A stretch of DNA of 64,000 nucleotides from Brevibacillus dissolubilis. Its GTDB lineage: Bacteria > Bacillota > Bacilli > Brevibacillales > Brevibacillaceae. Both the position numbers and the translations under genes were made by a program. The stretch covers positions 248,001 through 312,000 of the forward strand of contig NZ_VCNA01000006.1 in the NCBI RefSeq assembly GCF_006170445.1. Direction: 5' to 3'. The notes below the pieces were generated by a model. It saw only the letters and a program-made list of their open reading frames with translations. It made no database searches and was not told the origin of the DNA. Shown piece after piece: positions 57,727-64,000 of the stretch; position 1 is the stretch's first letter; each line of letters opens with the position of its first letter.

Positions 57727-58769
57727 TGCTTACGGGGATTCGCATCGTCGAGTTTGCGAACTACATCCCCGTGCCATATGCGACCCAGCGCCTTGCTGAG
57801 ATGGGGGCCGAAGTGATCAAAATCGAGCCTCCCCAAGGCGACTTGGGCCGTGCCATGGAGATGGATGGTGAAGCCAATGACGTCGTCTTTCGCGCCAACA
57901 ACCGTGGCAAAAAAAGCATCGTGCTCGACCTCAAGACTGCGGAAGGACAGCAACACGCCCACAAGCTGATCTCACAGGCGGACGTGCTGATCGAGAGCTT
58001 CCGTCCGGGTGTGATGGATCGGCTCGGGCTTGGTTACCAGCAGGTAAGCCAAGCCCATCCACGGCTGATCTATTGCTCGCTGTCCGGATATGGTCAGACA
58101 GGGGCACGACGCGATTTTGGCAGTCATGATCTGAATTTTCTGGCACTATCAGGCGTACTGGCCCAGCTCAAGGATACGGCTGGAGTGCCGATTCAGCCAA
58201 GCATCACACTCGGGGATCTGATCGGCGGCATGACCGCAAGCGAACGCATCCTCGCCGCCTTGGTGCAGCGCGGGATCAAAGGGGAGGGCTGTTACCTCGA
58301 CATCGCGATCATCGATGCGATGTACCGGGTGATGAACAATCATCTCTTAATCGCCCGCAAGCACGGCATTCGCACAGGCATCCCCAATCTGGCTGGCGAG
58401 ATCGTCAACTACGCGATCTACGAGACCAAGGATCAGCGCTATGTCACACTGGCGGCGCTGGAGATGAAGTTCTGGAAGCAGTTTTGCGAAGGAGTGGGCA
58501 GAGCGGATTGGATTTTGTACCACATGTCAGCGGCAACGGAAGATAACACTATTTATGCCCAGATCCAAAACCTGTTTCAAAGCTGCACGATGGAAGAATG
58601 GTCCCAGTTCGGGAAGCAGGTGGACTGCTGTCTGACCCCGGTTCTGGAGGTGGACGAACTGCCGCCGGAAGCTCTCACCGCGATTTTTGGCCCGCTGCAG
58701 GATGTGAGACACCGTGCCCCGGCGCTGGGTGAGCATACCGATGAAGTGATCAGCAAGCTTTTATCATAG
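57726..58769 (+). CDS. CaiB/BaiF-type (family III) CoA transferase
   Basis: The 347-residue protein has the family III signature: IRIVEFANYIPVPYATQRLAEMGAEVIKIEPP, NRGKKSIVLDLK, ADVLIESFRPGVMDRLGLGY, CSLSGYGQTG, and the likely catalytic Asp in SHDLNFLALSG. It moves CoA between carboxylates, so it may activate the substrate using an end product such as succinyl-CoA or an intermediate of the pathway. Its ATG overlaps the SDR stop (TAATG), giving tight coupling. An in-frame GTG at 57714 is an alternative start. Confidence 0.88.
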   Translation: MLTGIRIVEFANYIPVPYATQRLAEMGAEVIKIEPPQGDLGRAMEMDGEANDVVFRANNRGKKSIVLDLKTAEGQQHAHKLISQADVLIESFRPGVMDRLGLGYQQVSQAHPRLIYCSLSGYGQTGARRDFGSHDLNFLALSGVLAQLKDTAGVPIQPSITLGDLIGGMTASERILAALVQRGIKGEGCYLDIAIIDAMYRVMNNHLLIARKHGIRTGIPNLAGEIVNYAIYETKDQRYVTLAALEMKFWKQFCEGVGRADWILYHMSAATEDNTIYAQIQNLFQSCTMEEWSQFGKQVDCCLTPVLEVDELPPEALTAIFGPLQDVRHRAPALGEHTDEVISKLLS

Positions 58770-58800
58770 AAAAACGAATGCATATGAGGGGGATCTTGTC

Positions 58801-60426
58801 ATGATGATGAATGTACCGTTACTCGTCGCACCACTGCTCGAACGCGCAGAAAAATACTTTGCTAAAAAAGAAGTCGTCTCCCGAACCGCAACCGGCATCC
58901 AACGCTTCACCTACCGTCAAATCGGTGAGCGCACCCGCCGTCTCGCCAGCGTCCTGACCCAGCTTGGCGTACAAAAAGGGGAGCGTGTAGGGACACTCGC
59001 ATGGAACCATCACCGCCATCTGGAAGCCTACTTCGCGATCCCAGGTATCGGTGCGGTTCTGCATACGATCAACATCCGTCTCTCACCGGAACATATCACC
59101 TACATCATCAATCACGCCGAAGACCAGGTGCTGCTCGTCGACGAGGACCTCTGGCCGCTGGTAGAAGCGATCAAGGACCATCTGCACACGGTTAAAACAT
59201 TCATCGTCATGACAGATTACGAGGAGCTCCCAGAGACAAGCCTGGAGCATACCCGTGTTCACTCCTACGAAAAGTTGCTGGAGAAGGGTGACCCGACCTT
59301 TGCCTTCGATAAAGATCTGGATGAGAATGCTCCGGCCGGGATGTGCTACACCTCTGCAACCACAGGTAATCCAAAAGGAGTGACCTACACCCAGCGCTCC
59401 ATCGTCCTGCACTGTATGGCTCTTGGCTTGGTCGATACGCTAGCGCTGTCTGAGTCTGATATCGCGATGGCGGTCGTACCGATGTTCCACGTCAATGCGT
59501 GGGGGCTGCCATTTGCCGCTACGTGGTTTGGTACGACACAGGTGATGCCAGGGCCTCGTTTTACTCCACAGCTGCTGGCTGAACTGATTCAGCAGGAAAA
59601 AGTAACGACCACTGCAGGCGTGCCTACGATCTGGCTCGGGATGCTGCAGGTGCTCGAAGCGGGCAACTATGATATCTCGTCTCTGCGCAACATCGTCTGC
59701 GGCGGTTCTGCGGCTCCGCGTGGGGTGATCCAAGCCTATGAGACCAAGTATGGTGTGCCGTTCCTCCATGCCTATGGGATGACAGAGACAAGCCCGGTCG
59801 TCACCTGCGCCCGTCTGAAAAGCTATCAACAAGACCTGTCCCCAGAAGAGAAGCTGGACATCTCTGCCAAGCAGGGTCTCGTCGTACCTGGCTTGGAGAT
59901 TAAGGTGGTCGGCCCCAACGGCGAAGTCACTCCAGACGGTCAGGAGATGGGCGAGCTTTTGATCCGCGGCCCATGGATTGCTGATGAATACTACAAGGAC
60001 GAGCGCAGCAGTGAGGCGTTCATCGATGGCTGGCTGCATACCGGCGACGTGGCGACGATTGATGAGGAAGGCACGATTAAGCTCGTCGACCGCACCAAGG
60101 ATCTGATCAAGAGCGGCGGCGAATGGATTTCCTCCGTGGACATCGAAAACGCCCTGATGGCGCATGAGGCTGTCTTTGAAGCGACCTGCATTGGTGTACC
60201 GCACCCAGAGTGGGCGGAGCGTCCTGTCGCATGTGTCGTGCTCAAGGAAGCCTACCGTGATAAGGTGACCAAAGATGACCTGCTCAGCTTCATCGCTCCT
60301 CACTTCGCCAAATGGTGGCTGCCAGACGATATCATCTTCATGAACGAAATCCCGAAAACCTCTGTCGGCAAGTTCCTCAAGCGTCAGCTGCGTGACCAGT
60401 TGAATCAGCATCTCCAGCAGTCCTAA
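58801..60426 (+). CDS. AMP-forming acyl-CoA ligase (medium/long-chain, AlkK-like)
   Basis: The 541-residue adenylate-forming enzyme has the P-loop-like YTSATTGNPKGV (Ala in place of the common Gly), HAYGMTETSPV, GWLHTGDVATIDEEG, and the C-terminal Lys in IPKTSVGKFLKRQLR. It converts a carboxylic acid, ATP and CoA to acyl-CoA in two half reactions, with a domain rotation. In this operon it would activate the pathway's entry substrate. GAGGGGGA lies about 8 nt before ATG 58801. A strong terminator ends the operon right after it. Confidence 0.9.
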   Translation: MMMNVPLLVAPLLERAEKYFAKKEVVSRTATGIQRFTYRQIGERTRRLASVLTQLGVQKGERVGTLAWNHHRHLEAYFAIPGIGAVLHTINIRLSPEHITYIINHAEDQVLLVDEDLWPLVEAIKDHLHTVKTFIVMTDYEELPETSLEHTRVHSYEKLLEKGDPTFAFDKDLDENAPAGMCYTSATTGNPKGVTYTQRSIVLHCMALGLVDTLALSESDIAMAVVPMFHVNAWGLPFAATWFGTTQVMPGPRFTPQLLAELIQQEKVTTTAGVPTIWLGMLQVLEAGNYDISSLRNIVCGGSAAPRGVIQAYETKYGVPFLHAYGMTETSPVVTCARLKSYQQDLSPEEKLDISAKQGLVVPGLEIKVVGPNGEVTPDGQEMGELLIRGPWIADEYYKDERSSEAFIDGWLHTGDVATIDEEGTIKLVDRTKDLIKSGGEWISSVDIENALMAHEAVFEATCIGVPHPEWAERPVACVVLKEAYRDKVTKDDLLSFIAPHFAKWWLPDDIIFMNEIPKTSVGKFLKRQLRDQLNQHLQQS

Positions 60427-60432
60427 GGTGAT

Positions 60433-60481
60433 GGCCCGCCTTTCCTTATGCTCCCATGGGGCAGAAAGGCGGGCTTTTTTC
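60433..60481 (+). terminator. Terminator of the acyl-CoA operon
   Basis: GCCCGCCTTTC pairs with GAAAGGCGGGC, followed by a run of T. Confidence 0.9.
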
Positions 60482-60573
60482 TACCGATCTCCCACACAAA
60501 TTTCCTAGTATTGGGTGTGTGTCCAAACCGACTTTCCTTCCTGCCATATTGTAGAGTATGGGGGTGGAGCATC

Positions 60574-60744
60574 ATGCGGTTCATGACACGCCTTAGGCGG
60601 TTTGTTAAACGTTTCTGGTCAAGTGATATCGAACCTGGGTTCATCGAGTACGCCTTGCTGATCGCGCTGTTTTTGGTCAGTTTGTTTGCGTTGCTGTTCG
60701 TCTTGGGCGAGCCAATCGGCAGCTTCTTTGATTATCTGTACTAG
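60574..60744 (+). CDS. Flp-type pilin-like small membrane protein
   Basis: The 56-residue protein has a short basic N-terminus (MRFMTRLRRFVKRFWSSD) and then EPGFIEYALLIALFLVSLFALLFVLG, a hydrophobic helix starting with the Glu-Tyr pair typical of Flp/TadA-system pilins. The Gly is two residues before the Glu instead of the usual four or five, so prepilin cleavage is uncertain. GGGTGGAG lies 5 nt before ATG 60574. No tad/pil assembly genes are in this window. It could be an orphan pilin or an unrelated single-pass peptide. Confidence 0.6.
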   Translation: MRFMTRLRRFVKRFWSSDIEPGFIEYALLIALFLVSLFALLFVLGEPIGSFFDYLY

Positions 60745-60889
60745 CGGGCAGGCAAGGAGGTAAGGTAACAGAAATGACCATCTCACCAATCCATATCCCT
60801 TCTCACCAAGGCTGCGGTATACTCGTGCCAACAGCCTGCAGCGTATAGGCGGGAAGGGATATTCACCATAGAAAAAGGGGAGAAGAGAG

Positions 60890-61033
60890 ATGGCACGAAC
60901 CACCTGCACCATGATTCCTACTGGGTACAACGAAACCCTCGCTTTCGCCCACGGATTGTATGAGTAATATGGCTTAGAGCCGTTACATAAGCCGGAGGAT
61001 GTGCTGCAAAAACACAAAGCTGCACCCTATTAA
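60890..61033 (+). pseudogene. 47-residue small ORF interrupted by an in-frame TAA
   Basis: A GGGGAGAAGAGAG site leads to ATG 60890. The frame reads MARTTCTMIPTGYNETLAF and on to ...HGLYE, then TAA (60965-60967), and continues without another stop through YGLEPLHKPEDVLQKHKAA to TAA 61031. The downstream half has protein-like, charged composition, so this looks like one small gene with a premature ochre codon, a sequencing error or genuine readthrough. I know no homologue. The rest of the 60745-61184 gap shows only a possible 24-codon ORF at 60775 and the terminator at 61109. Confidence 0.4.
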
Positions 61034-61108
61034 CCGGAGGCACAAGAAAGTAAGCATCTGACGATAGAATGGAACCTCCTCTCATCATCATCTATACAAA
61101 AACATGAA

Positions 61109-61153
61109 AAAAACGAGGAAGCGGCTTAGTAAAGTCGTTTCCTCGTTTTATTT
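61109..61153. terminator. Terminator before the convergent exported-protein gene
   Basis: AAACGAGGAA pairs with TTTCCTCGTTT; T runs flank on both strands, so it may serve both directions. Confidence 0.8.
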
Positions 61154-61184
61154 GGAGTGTTCGCGAAATCAACCCTTATGGCCG

Positions 61185-61826
61185 CTACTGTGGCGGCAAA
61201 ACCTTACCCGAGTCCGTGCCCACAGAGGTGATATACCATGCATTATCATATTTTTTGACGAGATAGGTTTCCGTCACATCCTTATATGGTCCGGTTGAGG
61301 TGGCCAAGGAGTATTTGATCGAGTATTGGTAGGTCTTCTCATCTTTTTTCACTTCTTTGAGGATTTCATACTTGTCGATCCATGGGCTGGATACCCCTGT
61401 GACCCAGTTGGAGCTCTCAAAATCCTTTTTGCTCTCCTGCTTCAGCTCAGGGGAGAGCGCGACGTATTGCAGAGCGCCGTTGCGGGTTTTTACGCCTTCT
61501 GCATAGGTTTTGATTGCATCCTTGGGTGTATGCGGAGTGAGTGCCGCCTCCAGCTGTTGAATCCGCAGGTTGGTGGATTTGGCTTCTGGAGACTTGACTT
61601 CAATCGTGCGGGTCTTAGCATCCCAGTTGACTTGTGCACCCAGCTTTTCCGAGACGACACGGAGCGGGACATAGGTGCGGCTATCGATGATCTTTGGCGA
61701 AGCTTCTTGCAAGGAGAGTTTCAAGCCGTTGATGATCAGCTTGATCGGCTGGGCATCAGCGAGTGCGACACCAGCGGTCAGGGTTACGGAGAGGAGAGTG
61801 CCTGCTATCATCCATTTCATTTTCAT
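61185..61826 (-). CDS. Exported protein with copper-amine-oxidase N-like domain
   Basis: The 213-residue protein has a signal peptide (KWMIAGTLLSVTLTAGVALADA) and a small copper-amine-oxidase N-terminal-like domain (about 27-85, IIDSRTYVPLRVVSEKLGAQVNWDAKTRTIEV). A soluble alpha/beta domain (about 95-213, AEGVKTRNGALQYVALSPELKQ...DNAWYITSVGTDS) follows, resembling NTF2/DUF4878-like extracytoplasmic folds. It shares the first domain with the NHL protein at 37046. Together these suggest envelope-bound proteins with a common wall or surface anchor module. AAAGGAATG lies upstream of ATG 61826. Confidence 0.82.
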   Translation of the reverse strand: MKMKWMIAGTLLSVTLTAGVALADAQPIKLIINGLKLSLQEASPKIIDSRTYVPLRVVSEKLGAQVNWDAKTRTIEVKSPEAKSTNLRIQQLEAALTPHTPKDAIKTYAEGVKTRNGALQYVALSPELKQESKKDFESSNWVTGVSSPWIDKYEILKEVKKDEKTYQYSIKYSLATSTGPYKDVTETYLVKKYDNAWYITSVGTDSGKVLPPQ

Positions 61827-61910
61827 GCGGAATCATTCCTTTTTCTCACGTAATGTCTATTCATATCTGTATAGGATGGACGAAGATAAAAGGCAAAATG
61901 TTTCAGCTGG

Positions 61911-63683
61911 CTACGGCACAGTAGTGACAGATGAGGTGGCAAACGAACCAGACGCATCAGGAGCAGAATCTAAGGTGGGAGTGAGCGCCTCCGCATCCCG
62001 TTGCAGACGCTCTACCGCTTCACGCGGCAATTCATAGAGAATCACCGTATGATAGGTCGGATACACGAACGGATCTTGGGCAAACCGCGCCACCTCTCGT
62101 ACCTGCTGACGCAGCGGATGATCCGGCCCGAAGCCATCGAGCACCGCATTGGTCATGAGAAACTGTGAAGTAGTTGCAGACTGCAACAAAATCGATTTGA
62201 CAAAATAAGAGTAGCTCCGCACCCGCTCTGAGACATAATCAGGTGCATAATAGTCAAACAAACGCTGTTCTTCCCATGTGTAGATGTAGGCTCCACCCGC
62301 CGGATAATGCTTCTGTGTATACTGAATCATCTGCAAAGCAGGCGGGGGAGCCATGTGTGCAAGAAGCACACTCAGCTGGCGATCAGCAAGCGACGCGAAT
62401 ATGACAAGCCCAATGGATGCCGACAGCACCTGCACCGTGCGAAAAGCAGAACTGGTGCGAGCGAGCCCGCGCTGTGCAAATGCAAGCCGAACCTTCCGAT
62501 ACAACTCTCCCCAGCCATAAGCCATCAACAAGAAGACCCACGGCAACAGCGGAAGGATATGCCGTGCTTTCTCGCTATTTTGCCCAAAAAACATCCAAAG
62601 GGCATAAGGAACAACCGCCAATAGTCCAAACCAGATGCGGGGATTCTTTTGAAACCAATCGATCAATCGCCCCGCGCCCCGTTTGTGGGAACGCCGCCAT
62701 GCACCGAGCACCCCGCGTCCACCCAGCCAGACAGCCTCTACCATGAGACCACCGATGAACCACAGCATCAGAGTGGAGAGGGGAGCAGCCGGGCCATTCA
62801 AGTCCACCCCCAACAGCCCGTTCAAAAGCATCCGCTCAAAGCTCCACGCCCACATGCGATCCCACATGCCCTGCTCAGACGACAGAGACGTACCGCCCCA
62901 CTCGGTGAAGTGCCCCACCGTAAAAGCCTGCCCCAGCTGCCAATACGGGAGCAGACCCCCCTCCGTACTTGCTGTCGGCAACAGCCAAGCCAACAATCCG
63001 CAGAGAAACACCGCCCCTACGATAAACGTCTGCAACACCAGCCCTGCTAACTGACGGCGTACCGCGTAAAACGTAAGCAACGGGAACAACAGCAGCACCC
63101 CGACGGGAAAGTAAGATGTCCGCACCCCCAGCACCATGGCAAAGAGCAGCGCCCCCACGATGCCAATCCCAAGCATCTTTTTCTCATCCGCATCCACCGC
63201 ACGCGCCAGCCACGCTGTCATCGTCAGTACGAGGAACAGCCCCATCGCCTCCGACATCGGCTGGACAGACGTCAGCGTAAGCAATGGACTCACCGCGAAC
63301 AGCATCACCGCCAGCCAGACCCGAATCCCGCTCCCGAGCATCCGCCGCGCCAGCAGGTAAAAGGGGACGAGGGACAGACTCCCGCACACCGCAGACACCC
63401 ATGTCAATGCCCGTACCGGCTCACCTGTCAGCGACAAAAACAAGTGCCCAAGCAAAATAAACAACGGATACCCCGGAAAATGCGGCTGCATCTCAAAAAT
63501 ATCATAACGATCCAGTGCCAACACAAAGTCAACCGCATCCCAGCTCTCCGCATAACCCCCGGAATAGGAGAGGGAGACAGCGAGGTGAAGCAATACCAAG
63601 AATGCCAGAGCCAATACCGAAAGACCGCGATGTAAGCGTCCAGCTTGCTTTCCCCGATGCTTGTTCTCATCACCATCACTCAT
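61911..63683 (-). CDS. Polytopic GT39/ArnT-type glycosyltransferase
   Basis: The 590-residue protein has about ten to twelve membrane segments. The first extracytoplasmic loop (SYSGGYAESWDAVDFVLALDRYDIFEMQPHFPGYPLFILLG) carries acidic residues where GT39/PMT-fold enzymes have the catalytic Asp/Glu. Such enzymes use a polyprenyl-phosphate sugar to glycosylate lipids or proteins on the outer side of the membrane. A soluble C-terminal part (about 470-590) resembles the external domain of the family. ATG 63683 follows AAAGGAGG by about 11 nt; the in-frame extension upstream overlaps that site. It is monocistronic as far as visible. Confidence 0.78.
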   Translation of the reverse strand: MSDGDENKHRGKQAGRLHRGLSVLALAFLVLLHLAVSLSYSGGYAESWDAVDFVLALDRYDIFEMQPHFPGYPLFILLGHLFLSLTGEPVRALTWVSAVCGSLSLVPFYLLARRMLGSGIRVWLAVMLFAVSPLLTLTSVQPMSEAMGLFLVLTMTAWLARAVDADEKKMLGIGIVGALLFAMVLGVRTSYFPVGVLLLFPLLTFYAVRRQLAGLVLQTFIVGAVFLCGLLAWLLPTASTEGGLLPYWQLGQAFTVGHFTEWGGTSLSSEQGMWDRMWAWSFERMLLNGLLGVDLNGPAAPLSTLMLWFIGGLMVEAVWLGGRGVLGAWRRSHKRGAGRLIDWFQKNPRIWFGLLAVVPYALWMFFGQNSEKARHILPLLPWVFLLMAYGWGELYRKVRLAFAQRGLARTSSAFRTVQVLSASIGLVIFASLADRQLSVLLAHMAPPPALQMIQYTQKHYPAGGAYIYTWEEQRLFDYYAPDYVSERVRSYSYFVKSILLQSATTSQFLMTNAVLDGFGPDHPLRQQVREVARFAQDPFVYPTYHTVILYELPREAVERLQRDAEALTPTLDSAPDASGSFATSSVTTVP

Positions 63684-63766
63684 AGCCTTCGAACCTCCTT
63701 TCTTTTTGCATGACTTTAACTGGCCATCCACACTTCACAGTCCAAATCCAACGATCCGACATACAG

Positions 63767-63797
63767 AAAAGGAACCCCATCCAACGAGGTTCCTTTC
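63767..63797 (-). terminator. Terminator of the iron-permease gene
   Basis: On the minus strand AAAGGAACC pairs with GGTTCCTTT, followed by TCTG only, so it is a modest terminator. Confidence 0.6.
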
Positions 63798-63820
63798 TAG
63801 TTTCTCAACGGGTCATGCGC

Positions 63821-64000
63821 TTATGCCGTTGTGGTCTTTGCGGATACCGCAGCAGCGTTTGCTTTTTTGCGTTCAATCGCTTTCTCCTGGATACGGATGA
63901 AGAAGTAGATCGCCACATAGTAGAGCCAGTAGCTGATGAATTCTTCGACAGACGGATTATGCGTGTAGCCAAGCATCGCTTTGAAGAAGATGCCCACATC
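63821..64000 (-). CDS. FTR1-family iron permease, C-terminal end only
   Basis: The 59 visible residues run from the right edge to the TAA at 63823-63821. They read VGIFFKAMLGYTHNPSVEEF, then ISYWLYYVAIYFFIRI, then an Ala/Lys-rich tail. GI..KA..GY...PS...., followed by a membrane helix, is the conserved C-terminus of FTR1/EfeU ferrous/ferric permeases, which carry REXXE iron sites upstream, beyond this window. The rest of the gene and any EfeO/EfeB partners lie off the right edge. The reading frame fits the window end exactly. Confidence 0.65.
   Translation of the reverse strand, partial: DVGIFFKAMLGYTHNPSVEEFISYWLYYVAIYFFIRIQEKAIERKKANAAAVSAKTTTA

Noticed and set aside
60775-60849. 24-codon ORF MTISPIHIPSHQGCGILV... 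behind AAGGAGG
   Set aside because: The binding site is about 13 nt from the ATG, and the peptide has no recognisable features; evidence is too thin for a gene call.
60619-61017. 132-codon minus-strand frame over the pilin and small broken ORF
   Set aside because: It has an implausible composition and no binding site, and it covers a better-supported pilin on the plus strand.
1-64000. CRISPR array, tRNA, rRNA or prophage modules
   Set aside because: No regularly spaced direct repeats, cloverleaf-like sequences, or phage structural or integrase genes were seen anywhere in the window.

Overview
The window looks like a chromosomal segment of a spore-forming, low-to-mid GC Bacillota. Strong AGGAGG-type ribosome binding sites, frequent GTG/TTG starts, a MecA adaptor, YheC/YheD-type spore-coat ATP-grasp proteins and a textbook-looking sigma-K promoter support this. 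The gene content would suit Alicyclobacillaceae or Tumebacillus-like bacteria, but that placement is a guess. I saw no rRNA or tRNA genes, insertion sequences, prophage or CRISPR array.

Region 1 (1-14.3 kb) is dominated by amide-bond-forming enzymes. It holds three MurF-like Mur ligases and three ATP-grasp ligases. Four of them form two divergent 'ATP-grasp then Mur ligase' operons back to back, around an intergenic region with a candidate sigma-K promoter. The arrangement resembles a split cyanophycin synthetase. Interspersed are a three-domain NlpC/P60 wall hydrolase, an exported alpha-amylase with LacI-type operators, and an AT-rich insert carrying a matrixin-like protease and two small membrane proteins.

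Region 2 (14.4-28.4 kb) holds a secreted PHB-depolymerase-type esterase, mecA, a DehI-family protein, two nearly identical tandem APC permeases with duplicated promoters, an HD phosphohydrolase, a FliB-like lysine methylase, a third APC permease, and a GAF/HD-GYP plus beta-lactamase-fold pair. A 213-nt imperfect palindrome lies at 23.3-23.5 kb. A diverged partner of the same span lies at 48.5-48.7 kb.

Region 3 (28.6-39.3 kb) is an envelope/signalling cluster: a CHASE2 adenylate cyclase, a 2193-residue exported FecR/Ig-like protein with an internal ~582-residue duplication, an NHL-repeat protein, and a DUF1906 glycosidase-like protein. Region 4 (39.4-51.9 kb) contains an XRE-cupin regulator divergent from DoxX and a LigB-type dioxygenase, a KtrB/TrkH potassium transporter, a multi-PAS histidine kinase, a membrane-anchored degenerate nuclease, a coupled two-gene unit of unknown function, and an arthropod-hemocyanin/phenoloxidase-type copper protein.

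Region 5 (52.1-60.4 kb) is one tightly packed operon for acyl-CoA metabolism: a ketosynthase-like/DUF35 fusion, thiolase, acyl-CoA dehydrogenase, HadA/HadB-like hydratase pair, SDR, CaiB-type CoA transferase and AMP-forming acyl-CoA ligase. Together these could activate and beta-oxidise an unusual carboxylic acid, much as Bbs enzymes do. Region 6 (60.5-64 kb) holds a Flp-like micro-pilin, a small ORF broken by an in-frame TAA, a copper-amine-oxidase-N-domain exported protein, a polytopic glycosyltransferase, and the C-terminus of an FTR1-type iron permease.
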